From positions 3,257,098 to 3,321,097 of the forward strand of contig JAQFVV010006221.1 of the NCBI GenBank assembly GCA_028023455.1: a stretch of 64,000 bases of DNA, in the 5' to 3' direction. Shown here piece by piece: positions 22,700 through 34,757 of this stretch. The notes under the pieces are model-generated. The model was not told the DNA's origin and searched no databases. It saw only the letters and a list, made by a program, of their open reading frames with translations. Source of the stretch: Epiperipatus broadwayi. Taxonomy: Eukaryota > Onychophora > Udeonychophora > Euonychophora > Peripatidae. Position 1 is the first letter of the stretch. Each line of letters opens with the position of its first letter. The translations under genes were made by a program, and so were the position numbers.

Positions 22700-25146
22700 G
22701 GCAGTAAGACTCTAAGCAGATGTGCTAAGTCCCTACATTAGGCCCTACTTGGACTCTGCCTAGGTACTGTTTAACAGACTTACTATTTTCCCAACTATAT
22801 TTCCTCAACTATGATAATTGTATTTAGGTAATACTGTTTTTATCTGATTCACTTTAACATGACTAAATATTTTTAAATACGGTGTAATTCATGATAACAA
22901 ATGTGAGACTCGTCTTATCCTATAAACAGATCACATCCCCTTAACATTAAATAAATACAGAAGTATTTATCCAATGGCATGAGAATACCCAGACACTCCT
23001 CCTTATTAAGTATCTACATACTCTCATGACTAACAATATTTAAATGAATATAACAAAATCTATAGCTATTAGATTTTAATTAAATTAATGAATAAATTAG
23101 ACTATCATTTTATTGTATGTAAACTTTTATTCTTGATTGGCAATAATCATAAGAATAATTTTATAATAAGGAGATCTCAGGATAATCATTGATTTTTATT
23201 AATTCTTCATACTACCTATATAATATCAAGAGGGATTTTACTGAACCCTATAGGTAGCACATCAATTACTAAAAGACTTATAACCTGAATTTATAATCAA
23301 ACTTATACTACTACTTTATATTTATGTGCCCTAACTATTATGCAAATAGTGTGACTTGTAATTCGGTTTGATATCTTCCATAATAAGTAATTCACAATTT
23401 AGTTCTTGATAAATGAGCATATTTTAATAATTTGCAATATTACCAATGACTTATGTGATCAAGGCAGCTTACAGTAAGTTAAAATCTCTTTTAAGAAATG
23501 TGTGCTTAGTTGACTGTTATATTGTTCTAAACTGGATTAATTCATTATTTCAATCTCATACAGTATTTTCTGGGTTCATGTGATGTAGTGACAATGATCT
23601 TCACAAAGAAATACAACATTTGATACTTAAATTAATTTTCAAAAACAACTTTAATTATATCATTTACAAAAATATTAATAAACATTTTAACCAATAAATA
23701 ATTTAAATAACCAGCGTATTAAAGTTAAATACTCACATAATATAATAATATAAAAAAAACAATTAAACATAATTCATATTTCTAATATTTACAATAAAAC
23801 TAAACAAAAATATTGAAATGGTAAATCTGATTCAGATTTGCCGTTTCACAGTCTGACCCACCTAATCATTTATTTTACTAACGTTTACTTTTTTTTTTAA
23901 TTCTAAAAAACACATTTTTTAACATTTTTTTAACTATCCTGAATAAATTCTAAAAGGTATTTTGGATAGTGTTAATAATATATATAATTGTACTAACATA
24001 AGTTATTCTGTTTATATTATTAAAAGGAAAAAATTCAAATAATAAATTTTGAATTTTTTTATATATGTATGTTTAAAATGCCTTATTGTTTTTCAGTTTA
24101 AAAATCCAAGATGGCCTTTTCTGAAAGATTTGTACCTTGATAAGAAGTTTAAAATAAATGTTTTAATTAAAAACACTTAGAAATTACCAAAAATCCATTT
24201 ACTTTGGAATTTCTATTCATTAATTAGTAGAGGTCCTACATTGTTATCTCAAAATAAAACTAGCATAAAATTATATTGAAATCTATTGATCCTTATCGAG
24301 GTACAAAGTTTCTAAAATTAAAATAAAAGCATAATTTCTATTGTTTCAAAAGGCACATCACCTCAGGCAGCAGAGAAATCGAAAGGTATAAAGTGGTCCT
24401 TTTTACACAGAAAAAAGGAAGACAGACAGAGACAGAAAGAAAGAAAGAGTTTTAGAAGTCTCCACACCATGACGATCGAGTAGTAAAAAGGGTAGATCAC
24501 TGCCCTTTCCTTCCTGAGACCTGAATCCTTCTGACATACTGCTGCTCGAACATGCCTTCAAATGCCACAAGCCATCAATGTTCACCCGCAGAACTCATCC
24601 TGGGGAGAACCAAGGTAAAATGCCGAAGAGCGTAAATATTTCGTCAAGATGTTGGAAACTATTATCGTAAGAATATTAATGTAATTTCGTAAATCTTTAA
24701 AAAAAAATGTCAAAAGTTATTGTTGATTGAAAATCTTTTAAACTGATTCTTTAACCCTTTTCTTTAAATTATAATGTTTCATAACTCAAGCTCACCATAA
24801 GTTTTAATATTTTTGATTAATAGCTATGAATTTATTTATTTGTTTTTATATTGAGATTTCATGCTTTGATGTTTTTTTATTTCGACAAACTTCATTCGCG
24901 GGGACTTAAGGAGAGTAATTTGCTAAGAGAGCAAATTATATTTACTAGGGGGAGTTTTTGCAAAGTACGATTTAATTTTAAAAGTAAAATAAGTTAATCT
25001 ATTTTTATTTTCGTGAGTGAAGTTATGTCGAATATATATATTTCTAAATAAACTTACCATAATTTTTAAATAAATTTATTATAGATTTCCCAGAATGGGA
25101 TTCTATTATTTTATATTTCAGTAATTTAAAACAGAATAAAATATGC
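22700..25146. other. Intron sequence with minor repeats
   Basis: No gene seen. A pair of short inverted segments around TTGTACCTTGATAAG (24131-24145) and its reverse complement form (about 24292-24312) may bound a small MITE of about 0.2 kb. A GC-richer stretch at about 24360-24660 looks like a worn repeat of unknown kind. The rest is AT-rich. Confidence 0.4.
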
Positions 25147-26032
25147 GGTAAAGGTTTACTTTAGCGACCAGGGCATATTCGCCATCTAGTTTTTAAAATT
25201 AGAACTAAAATCTTACATAGCTGCTCTTATATTACAATTACAGTAAATATTTATTAATTAAAACATAAAAGATAATAAAAAAAAATAATTTACCTTTTTA
25301 AGCATAATTATACCCTATGCATAGCAGGAAGTTGGAGAAAAGGGTGGCAGTGCTATATCTACTGTGGAAGGCAAATTCTTGGAGGTATGATGAAAATAAA
25401 GCCCTGCTGGTACCAGATTGGAATTTCAGCTTACACTTGGCCCTCATCCACATATTCTTAATATTCTGGGTATGTATGTCTTGGTCTTCGGGATTCACGA
25501 AGTTGTCATGGTGGATGACAACCGAATGCATGTGCACCCCATTGCTAAGTCTGCTGATATTATTGTATGCAGCCCAGCCATCTGAAATTATGCGAGTCCC
25601 TGGTAAAATGTACTGCTGGATTAGGGCCTCCAATGAGCCAGCCATTCTATCCGCAACTTCTGTCAAGAAGCATGTAGTCCCCCTGTGGTATTTTCTGTGG
25701 AAATAATATGTTTTGTCGATTTCGATGACTAATGGCTCCCCATTGTCATCTATTCCGCCGAGAACCATCGAGATAGTTAAAATTCTTCAGTTATAAATGC
25801 CGATAGTTTAAATTCTTAAGTTTCAAATAATTTAAACTAATTATTTTAATTAAACTAGTGCAATTATTTCAACTTCTTTAAAATGGTAAATATTTTTTTT
25901 TCTTTTACATTTTAATAAATTTTAATGTAATTGTAATATAGTAAGATTTTCGAATAATAATTTACTTATAATTTTGAAAACTAGAGGGCAAACATGATTT
26001 TTATGCTGTGGTTGCTAAAGTAAACCTTTACC
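25147..26032 (-). mobile_element. Shortened Merlin-type DNA transposon
   Basis: Inverted terminal repeats begin GGTAAAGGTTTACTTTAGC at 25147 and recur as the reverse complement ending at 26032; the similarity continues inwards for about 45 bp with gaps, to CTAGTTTT. Inside, on the minus strand, is a transposase fragment of the Merlin/IS1016 DDE type. The 886-bp length is shorter than usual for autonomous Merlin elements (from family knowledge), and no 8-9 bp target duplication was evident. It lies in a DUOX intron. Confidence 0.75.
25298..25768 (-). pseudogene. Merlin-type transposase, internally deleted
   Basis: 156 residues on the minus strand. An LGGI motif is followed by V-I-E-I-D-K-T (first catalytic Asp) and R-K-Y-H-R-G, then L-P-G-T-R-I-I-S-D-G-W (second Asp) and H-D-N-F-V-N-P with I-K-N-M-W near the end, as in the DDE domain of ISXO2/Merlin transposases. 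Between R-K-Y-H-R-G and T-C-F-L-T-E-V about 20 residues normally present (the W-V-F-G-G-I strand) are missing, and the N-terminal DNA-binding part is absent. It is almost certainly inactive. Confidence 0.78.
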
Positions 26033-26498
26033 AATTTCTATAGATTTTGACCTTGTAGCAGCTCTGCTGGATAGCGTCAGTTAATTATCATGCCTTTTTT
26101 TTAAGTTAGGAAAGAGGGAAAGGGGGATTTATTCGAGAATTAAATTTCTTTATTTCTATATGTATGTTTTTGTCGGTTAAATATTTACATAAAGTAGTTG
26201 TTTACGTGGGTTGGTCTCTATGCAGTATTAGATCATTCAAAGCTATTTATTTATAATTCGTTCATATTTATTGATTATAATATCTCAGGTTAATAAAGAA
26301 TGCTTGGAGTATCATGGACAGACCTAAAATGGTCATTGATTTGGTGATTTGGAGTTAGCTTCCGGTTTCAAATACATCTGTGAATTGGATAGCGTGGTTG
26401 AGGTAGAGTTGGTTTGTCAGCATAATTCGTAGAAGTGGATATGAGGGCTCTCCATAAGTCCTATCTCATATCGGTATATGGACATGACATGTGCATAT
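26033..26498. other. Spacer between Merlin element and LTR-like repeat
   Basis: No gene, RNA or bounded repeat recognised. A polypurine-rich stretch (GGAAAGAGGGAAAGGGGG-like) lies near 26107-26126. Confidence 0.4.
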
Positions 26499-26923
26499 TG
26501 TAACAGTCATATTTGAACATCCACGCAACAAAATCCAGAGTTTTGGTAAATTATACCAAGGCTGATCTAGATGAGGGTTTGAGACCAAATCTGACCGCAC
26601 CTCAGCTCCTTCACCAACACTCCCTGACTTACTACCTTATGAATGACATATATGAAGTTACACTCGTAATCTCTCAATTCCCGCGCCGGCAATAGCAAAG
26701 GGTAAAACGAGAGACTCGGGGATATTTAACTAAATATTTATAGCTTAACCAAACACACTCACACAACCTATGGCTGATTATCTAATGCATATAAAATCAT
26801 TATGGATGGTGATTTAATATAAACAAAGTGAATAATACTGCAGACGTTAATAGATTTTAAAATTATTTAATATTGACAAAACACAAACAATAACAATTAA
26901 ATATACTGGATATTCCACTCGCA
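26499..26923 (+). repeat. LTR-like repeat, copy 2
   Basis: 425 bp starting TGTAACAGTCATATTTG and ending CTCGCA. It is a diverged copy of 19593-20011 in the opposite orientation, with the same TG...CA ends and nearly the same length. A TATA-like GCTATAAATAT occurs in the reverse orientation near 26728-26745. A TGGGATGGTG stretch follows two bases later and could be a primer binding site, but no pol frame follows. Confidence 0.5.
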
Positions 26924-26932
26924 GGTGGGATG

Positions 26933-27000
26933 GTGAAAATACGAACTACACGTTCTGTAATCAATTGTGAAAATACGAACTACACGTTCTGTAATCACTT
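26933..27000 (+). repeat. Tandem duplication of a 34-bp unit
   Basis: Two adjacent 34-bp copies starting GTGAAAATACGAACTACACG, differing by one base. It lies just after the LTR-like repeat. Confidence 0.85.
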
Positions 27001-28690
27001 GTACTTAACGATCATTATTCTATTATATCGTTTATACGTTAATAATTATTTTACGTCTATACTGATGTCTAAATTATGTTCTGCCATTCCTACTCAGTAT
27101 GTTAAGGGTTAAACTCTAAGAGAGTGGCAAATTTATACAACGTGTACTTAAATTTATCAATACGTGAGGAGCAGTCAATGTGCTCTTTATGTAGATATTC
27201 TTAGATAAACTAGATCTTAGGTTCAGATCAATGCTGAACAATTAATATACAACAGATGAACTGGCGATTTGTAGCATAACTTCTGAGGCTACGGCGCTAT
27301 GCAAATTACATCAGATGCGGCTTGAATGCGCTTTTACTCATGAGATTCAGTAACGTTTACTCGGTTCTCAGATACCGCTCGCCTGCTATACATGAACTTT
27401 TAGTTCGGATGCTCGAACAGCCACGATATAAGATGCTGGATTCCGGTGTTCCAGTTTTTAAAGGAGGAAATGGGAATGACCCTTAAAATCATTATCCCAT
27501 TCAAGAGAAGGCTGTCCGAACTAAGGATGATAAGATGGCCCTTAAAACCTAATCTTATCTTAATAATTATATGATAGCAAGACGGAATGCACCTCAGTGC
27601 TTCGTAAAAACTCATTCACAACGCTTTTGGAATCTTAATTATAACAACTAGTAAAGCGCGAAATCTATAGTTTCTTCTGCAAACTACCCTACGCCAGTTA
27701 GTTAAATAAACACTGAAATTGTGCTAAAGAGGACTTTATTAAAATTGATCTAGTTTATTAATTACTTACATATTATATGCAATTACATTAAGGGGGTCTA
27801 AAGCATATCTGGGGCTTAAACTTGGCTAACTACTGAATATGCCTTAAATTATCACTCTCTTTTATTTAACCAAACAAACCTTTTAATAAGCAACCTATGT
27901 GTTATTAAGCTACACATAGCAGTTCAAATAATACATCAAGGTAGGTTTCGGACCAGAGACAATCGATAGATATGCCAAACAGCATAATTACTTTACTTGA
28001 GAACAAAACGTCTCTTTAAGTTATAATAATTAATAGTCTCTGCTCCGAAGGCAAAGCATAAATCAATAAATGCATTTTAACAAAATATATATATATAGAT
28101 GCAAAAGTATAGACGCAAATAGAGAAAATAATAAGACAAATAAGCTTTTATAAGTTGAATTTAAAAAAGAGATTTAAGAATTTGAAATCAGGCAAGATTT
28201 ACACTTAACTTTTAAAGTATTTTAAATTATACAGGTTGAGATACGTTTATCTAATACAGTTAATTATTTTAAGAGAGGATACACCTTTTAAACATAGTGT
28301 GATTAATTTATAAGATTTTAATGGAAGAGTTTGTGCACATTACTTATTATATAGCTAGCTTTAGGAAAGATTTATAGATGGCTATAGCTTTTAGATTTAG
28401 TTTGATTGAGAAGTGGTTACCGGTTATTTATCTGGAGGCTTGCAGCTTGAAAGTAAGAAATACACGCATGGACTGATTTATCTGCTGGTTCATCGTTGGC
28501 TATTCTTTAAGTAGGGCTGTGGTTTGGATCTCCGGGCTCCATAAACGGTTCTTGACCATCGGGAAGATGGCCTTTGCTTTTCTAGCCAATTATTTGCATG
28601 GTAGAAACTGGGCCTGCTGCCTGGGCATAAGTTGAAACACGAGTAAAGCAAAAATGGGTGACAATTTTCTTTCAACTGCCTTTTTTATAC
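27001..28690. other. GC-richer block, possible retroelement remains
   Basis: Base composition is clearly less AT-rich than the neighbours in 27180-27680 and 28420-28680. No frame with a recognisable domain was found. Its position next to an LTR-like repeat suggests the remains of a retroelement leader or body; this is inference. Confidence 0.3.
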
Positions 28691-31635
28691 TCTTTTAACC
28701 CCCCCCTCTTACAGTTCATTCAAAATCTTTATTTTTAGACTTTAAAATCTAAGAAGTCTTAATTGCATCAGCTTCAGACGAATCGGTTGATTGATTTCAG
28801 GTTTATTCATTGTTCCTTTTATTTTTCTCAGATTCTAGTTCCAATCTGGATTTCAGTGCAGGTTTAATTGTCCAACTTTTATTTTATTAAGAATCCTAAA
28901 ATCTGGATTTGTACCGGCGGTGTCTCATGAGATTGGTAAAGTTCTTTTTTTAAACATTGGATTGCTTCTCCTTTTCTTTTACTGAAAGAGATTTAAGCTG
29001 CTAGCGTTTTATCCTAGACGTGAGACATCTACCTTTGTTTTTAGTTGCTCTACATGGTTAAGTAATTGAGTACTTTAAAGCCAGTTTGAAATACTTTAGA
29101 GAATTCTGTTCTTATCTATTACAATTTTTCCAGCTTGAAACCAATTCAATTATTTAAAATCATAAGATGAATATTTATAAAATTATAAGGTGTGTACGTT
29201 ATATAATGATAATATTCAGATATGAATATACCATTTCTTTAGCAAATAAAATTATTACAAAATATATACAATTATAGCAAACGTGTGTGCATATACAATT
29301 ACACCCATATACGTGTAAATATACGTTTTTATACATGTTAAATTCCCAAGTATATTGTTATATATATGTGTACCTTTAGGGTTTGAACTAGGGAAATGAA
29401 GGCTACTGATTTATAGAATAGGTGAAACGTATGACGATGAAATCATACTGTTTCAATATATTGATTTCCCTTTTTATTCTTCATTGGAATAGGCATATGA
29501 GTGTCCATAATCCAGCCCGTATGTTCTTACCTACATTTCTTCTCTTTGCATTCGTATATTTATTAACCCGACATTGTTCTGCTTTTCTTTTGCCTATCTA
29601 ATACGTAAGTCATAGGGAAATTGATTCTACTTAAGGATCTTCGACCTGAGTAATCAAATATTTTGTTTGTTTTTGTAATTAGTTAAAATTGTTTGATTTT
29701 GGCTAATTCACGTTATAGTTCTAATAGGTTTGATTTTAGTTGTAAGTCCAACTAAAGTGGCTTGTTTGCTTGATAATTAACTGATCTATTTTTTTTTTTG
29801 TTAATAACCGCTTACAATTTTAATCATTGTAAAGTTGGTTATAAGCTATTCCAACAAGGTCCACTAATGTCATAAAACATTAGTTATTGAAAATCTAAAT
29901 TATTCTTTTTATAAAGAGAAATAAAATCAATTTTTTTTTATATGTTAGTGGAGTAAGACGTCAAATTAGTCTTATTATAATCGTCTATTTAATTAATATA
30001 TTTTTCAATAGAAAATGTTTTTTTTTTTTTAAATCTCGAGTAAAGAAGAAATAAAATACTCATTCTTATATATGTGCGTTAGGTAGATGTTTAGACCTGC
30101 CGCTATCTTATAAGCTTGCACTAAATAGGCATGGATAATTTTAAAATCCGTGATCATTTAATTATAAAATCATTTTTGTTTTATTTTAAAGGAAAACAAA
30201 TGTAAACAAAAGTAAAAGTATATAAACTTAACAAATGAAATGTTAACCGCTAATGTAAACTCGTTCATAAACTTGTCTAATTATAAAAGTTAATTTAAAG
30301 ATTGTATTTTTGTTTTTTTGTTAAGAGCTTGAGTTAAATATCCATGTAATATGCTTAATGATTTTTAAATATACATATAACTAAAACTTCCAGTGTTCTT
30401 CGAATCATTTTTATTTACTTTAAATTATATATTTTGATTTTAAATATATCAGTCAATCAATCATCCAAGTTCTCACTAAAATATATAATAAAAAAATTAA
30501 TCTCGTGCTTTAAGACTCAGCTACTGGCACGGTGAAAGTAAAGGAATTTGATCGTATCGTTGAGAAAGGCTATTGATTAGATCTTTGACCTGGGGATATA
30601 GGTAAATAGGGCAGAGTCCATGATGTACCTGACATATATCTTGTACATGGTCGGACTCAAGGTACTTTACCTGTATTCAAGGGCTAGTTGGATCGATGTG
30701 CATTTTTCGACCGGTACAATATATACTTCCAGATGATCTAGTGCTGTTCTGATATTTCCCATTTGGATACATATAATTTTTCTATATCTCCTAGATCAAA
30801 TATTTATATTAGATAAAGATGTCGTCTTCCTTCCCTTTTTTAATCATTAACCCCTTGTATATATTAAATTATCAAGATACAATGAAAAATTATTAACTAT
30901 TACATTCTTGTTTCTATAAAACTTTTATTATAATATGGTGAAATTTACTATTGTTTAGTTTATCGGCCCCCATGATATTTATTTTTTGATCTTTATTTAT
31001 TTATTTTCCGGAAATATTATTATATTAACTACAAAATTGGGGGTCAATTGTCTTTTATTGTATCTTTATTTATATGAATTTTAAAAAAATGGGGAAGTAT
31101 GGAGGTGTTTATTATTTCTATAAAGATATTACATACGGGGCAGAGAAAGTTGAATAACTCGTGTGTGTAAAATTAAAAAAATCAGATATATCAATCTTTA
31201 ACTGAGGTTTAAAGTTTATATCTGTGCTAGAGATAATCTCTAGTTTCGAAAATGATTAGTAATAATCATTAGTATATTTATCAGAAATGGATGGCGTCAA
31301 AGTTGTGAGTGGAATAAGTTTGACAATGGTAAATGAAAAAAGTGACAATTTAGTTCAATTTGCTAAATTACAACCAAGAAGAATTTTATGAATATATTAT
31401 CAAATCAGAATCCCTATATTTCTAAGAATAATTTTCATCTACAATGTAAATAGACTGCTCTTTGAGATATCATAAATCAAATAGTTATCTTTATTTTAAC
31501 TAACTACCTAGTGATTACCTTTATATCACTGACATATACGTATTTAATATATATTTCCTAAAATTATTTGATTCTACAAATTATAAACCAAAATTACTTC
31601 TAATTTCCTATCAATATTAAATTGTTTTTTTTTTT
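28691..31635. other. Intron sequence, one imperfect palindrome
   Basis: No gene seen. Around 30595-30690 two segments (for example GTAAATAGGGCAGAGTCC and GGACTCAAGGTACTTTAC) form an imperfect inverted repeat of about 40 bp per arm. The rest is AT-rich with poly(T) runs. Confidence 0.4.
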
Positions 31636-32095
31636 CATCAATAAAGGTTGTTAGAGCAAATTAGCAGAACTCTTTATTTTTTATTTTCAAGCTTAAAAAT
31701 TGAGTCATGTAATATATGACTTTGTTGACTATTTATAGTCTTTGCTTTAAAGTGTTAATCAATGTTATATTGCTAAGGCTATTAATATATGATTTGGCTG
31801 AAAATCTCTCAGCCCCATATAGCTATTTAAGTTAGATAGCTGAGTTTGAAGACATTTAGGTGTCTAAAAATTTCAGATTTTTTTACTTAATAGTTAACTT
31901 TTAGATAAATGCTGGCTTTGGCTTGGTATTTTTAGATCTAGTGTCTGAAACTATCCTAGTGCCTCACTGAGAAGTGCCAAAGCATGAAACCATTGGTCTG
32001 AGGTTAGGGAGTTGTTTCAAGATAGAGACTTTTAAATGCTTTGTTTAGCTGACATTTATCAATAAAGTTTGTTAGAGCAGAGCTCTTTATTTTAT
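31636..32095 (+). repeat. Hammerhead-bearing repeat with short direct repeats at its ends
   Basis: A short sequence (ATCAATAAAGNTTGTTAGAGCA then GAACTC or AGCTC and TTTATTTT) occurs at about 31638-31685 and again at about 32056-32095, some 415 bp apart in the same direction. A hammerhead-like motif lies between (31954-32010). This is what a partial tandem of a retrozyme-like unit of about 0.4 kb would look like, although a transposon target duplication is another reading. Confidence 0.5.
31954..32010 (+). ncRNA. Hammerhead-like ribozyme, core one base short
   Basis: Stem I pairs GCCTCA (31961-31966) with TGAGGT (31999-32004) and continues after a 2-base bulge with TCCTA against TAGGG. The core reads CTGA-GA instead of CTGANGA, so one base at the variable position 7 is missing. 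Stem II is TGC...GCA, then GAAA at 31986-31989, stem III is ACC-ATT-GGT, and the cleavage triplet is GTC ending at 31998. The arrangement is too complete to be chance, but the deleted core base probably lowers or abolishes activity. Confidence 0.58.
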
Positions 32096-33176
32096 TTACT
32101 GTTAAATTAACTCTGTTTACATAGATATAATCTCCTAATTTATCAAATTAAATATTGATATCTACAATAAAAAAGTAATAATTACTATTTTAAACACAAA
32201 TAATTTCTATTTATCACAGACAATTCATTTAAAAACCAAATGCTTTAAATCTAATTTTTAATTCTGTAATTCTCTAAAAAATATTCAATACATCCATATT
32301 GGTTCTTATATTTATCAATAATTATTATGTACCTATATATTTCTAAAATTTATTTCCAGATACTTTGATTTTTATTCAACTAACACACACTATTCATATT
32401 CCCAAATTCTTATTTTATATAAAACCCAAATCTAACTTTCCTTTGGACACTACTCTTTTACTTAAGATATAATACCCTCATTCTTCATCAATTATTAGCC
32501 ATCAAGAAAAAAATTCAACTACACAGTCATATTTTCCCCCTTGTTTGTCAATTTCTTTCTTTCTTTCTAACTTTTATGTATTCTGTTGATAAACTTTCAT
32601 TTTTACAGCTACTATTATGCTTCAAGTATGCTACATATTCTTAAAAGGTATAATCTGTTATGTGACACTATGATATAATTCAAATGTGTCAATTAAGTGA
32701 TAATTGCTATTAAATTGTTACACATTTTCAATATTATATTATTTGAGAATAAAATATATTGTCATGTGGAGAGAAAAATTTGACTATCTTTAACAGGTGA
32801 GAATAATCATTTATAGTTTAAACTTGCTTAGAAATATTAATTTCCATGAAATGGTTCTATATGCTTTGCACATTGAAGAAAAATGAAATTGAGAACTAAA
32901 TATGTTAACTCAAAGTTCAGTTTTTTGTTCATGCTGCTCTATGATCATAATATGACCTTCTGACCGAATCAAAATTCAATATTCACTTTGAATCTTGAGA
33001 ATCATATGATCTTCTGACCAAATATTTTTAATAATTGAAAATAAGAATTAACTTCTTCATAACTAGCTCTTATTATTTTTGTTTTTGTTTAAATCTGCTC
33101 AAATTTTAGAAAATTAAATGTTTTATGTAAGAATATAAGATTCGTCAATAGTTGCAATAGAATGTGTGACAGCAAA
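32096..33176. other. Intron sequence, nothing recognised
   Basis: AT-rich sequence without gene, tRNA or bounded repeat that I can support. Confidence 0.4.
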
Positions 33177-33217
33177 TTATTATTATTATTATTATTATTA
33201 TTAATATTATTATTATG

Positions 33218-33248
<31 letters not shown>

Positions 33249-33250
33249 TT
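33177..33250 (+). repeat. (ATT)n/(AAT)n microsatellite
   Basis: A run of ATT triplets that turns into AAT triplets after a short interruption near 33219. It lies about 25 bases downstream (in gene direction) of a DUOX donor site, so length changes here are close to a splice site. Confidence 0.9.
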
Positions 33251-33273
33251 TTTAATAATATATAATACATTAC

Positions 33274-33323
33274 CTGTTATTGTCTGTAACATCCAATAAA
33301 TAAAGGTAGGTTTGTCATTTAAG
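33274..33323 (-). CDS. Dual oxidase micro-exon (50 bp)
   Basis: Read from 33323 to 33274. The acceptor is TTTTTCAG; the donor reads CAG then GTAATG. It starts with one base completing the codon left by the exon at 40271 and codes for 16 residues, LNDKPTFIYWMLQTIT, ending in phase 1 so that its last G begins the Gly codon completed at 21080. The Y-W-x-L-Q-T-x-T-G pattern is the familiar DUOX sequence just before the fourth membrane helix. Both flanking introns are long (6.9 and 12.2 kb). Its small size makes it easy for automatic annotation to miss. Confidence 0.87.
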
Positions 33324-33329
33324 CTGAAA

Positions 33330-34382
33330 AATAATAATTATATATTTATGTACATAAATATATATTGTGTAAAAAAAAATTAATGAGAAAAAAAAGATGA
33401 ATTTTAATACATAAAATAATATGTTAGTTTATAATTTTTGATAATTACGATTATTATTATTACTTTAATTTCATTTATAAAAATAAATATTTTTTATTTT
33501 TATAAAATTTTGCAGTGATTGAAATGTTAAATTAAAAAAAATTAAGGCGGAAAACATTCACTTTTTACTATTTCTTTATATGTAATTTTGTTATATATAT
33601 TAGGAATATATTGTGTATAACTTAGAAATAGTACATATATTTGAATATGCATTCATTGATTATATGTGCATATTAAAGTTAATATTAATTCAAAAATATT
33701 ATGTTTAAATACTTTTACTTAACTTAGAAACTCTGTTTGTTTGTTTGTTAGATTAAATTTTGTAATCAATTTTTAAAATATTTCTATCAAATAGATTTTC
33801 TTCAAAATTTGTACATGCTAAAAATTGATGAACATTCAATATGACAATAAAATATTTCAGGGTTGTCCCATAGTTTGTTCAGTTTAATGGTATTGGTGAG
33901 CCAAATTTCAAACATGATATTGATTTAGTAGGTATCAATGAAAGATGGCACTATATTTTATTTTACAAAAAGCTTACACTAAAAAGTGTTTACAGTAAAT
34001 TAAAATAGAAACAAATCTTAATTTCTCTTGACTGTAAAAGTTTTTTTAATCCCTTCCTTTCTGAACAAAACAATGTTTAAAGTGTATGTATTTCCATTCA
34101 AATATTACAGAGACTAAGACATTATTTTTATTCTCCATTTTAAAATTGGAATAGGAATAATTGTGAAAAATATCCAAATATTAAAAAGTTAAAATAGATA
34201 TAATTTTTTTTTTGTAATAAATTATTTTATTTACTGTGCATTAAAAAGCCCCAAGTAACTGTTTAATTTTATGTCAAATGTAAAACCCCAATTGTGGTTG
34301 GAAAAAATCAAACATTTTTGATCTTTTAGTCCATAATAAATGAATGTATTTATTACAAAATATGTTCTTTGTAGTAATTATT
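33330..34382. other. Intron sequence, nothing recognised
   Basis: AT-rich with short A and T runs. No gene or bounded repeat could be supported. Confidence 0.4.
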
Positions 34383-34757
34383 ATATGTTGGACTATTTCC
34401 ATCATCTAATATTAAATATTGAATGTCATTAGAAAATTCAAACTTTATCTAAACTTTCCAAATGCACTCAGCTATTAATAATAGCACAGAGGTTAATATA
34501 TACCACAGTATTTTGAGTGCTATTATTCTCCTCTCCTTTTCAAAGACATAATTTCTCAATTATATAAAGCATTACCTTAAATTCAATATTCATGAATCTA
34601 AAAGTTCATATTTATTGGTCAGGCCAGCAACATCTGAACTATGGAAGAGAATTGTATTACTTGAAACATTACTATATACTAACCTGTGTGCTATTATTAA
34701 TAGTTAAATGTATTTGGAATGTTTAAATAAAGTTTGAATTTTTAGTCCATCATATAA
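34383..34757. repeat. Inverted dimer of a SINE-like repeat, degenerate
   Basis: The outer arms (ATATGTTGGACTATTTCCAT and its reverse complement) and the inner segments are inverted copies. The right half matches the repeat at 62159-62451: CCTTAAATTCAATATTCATG, GCCAGCAACA and TACTTGAAAC are recognisable. The left half carries the same repeat on the other strand. The hammerhead core is worn on both halves (CTGAACT in place of CTGAAGA). Confidence 0.65.

Noticed and set aside
25317-25706. 129-aa plus-strand frame opposite the Merlin transposase
   Set aside because: The minus-strand frame has clear DDE motifs; this one is its shadow.
33089-33292. 67-aa Asn/Ile-rich minus-strand frame
   Set aside because: Translation of the triplet microsatellite; only its first part overlaps the real DUOX micro-exon, whose splice sites fix a different boundary.
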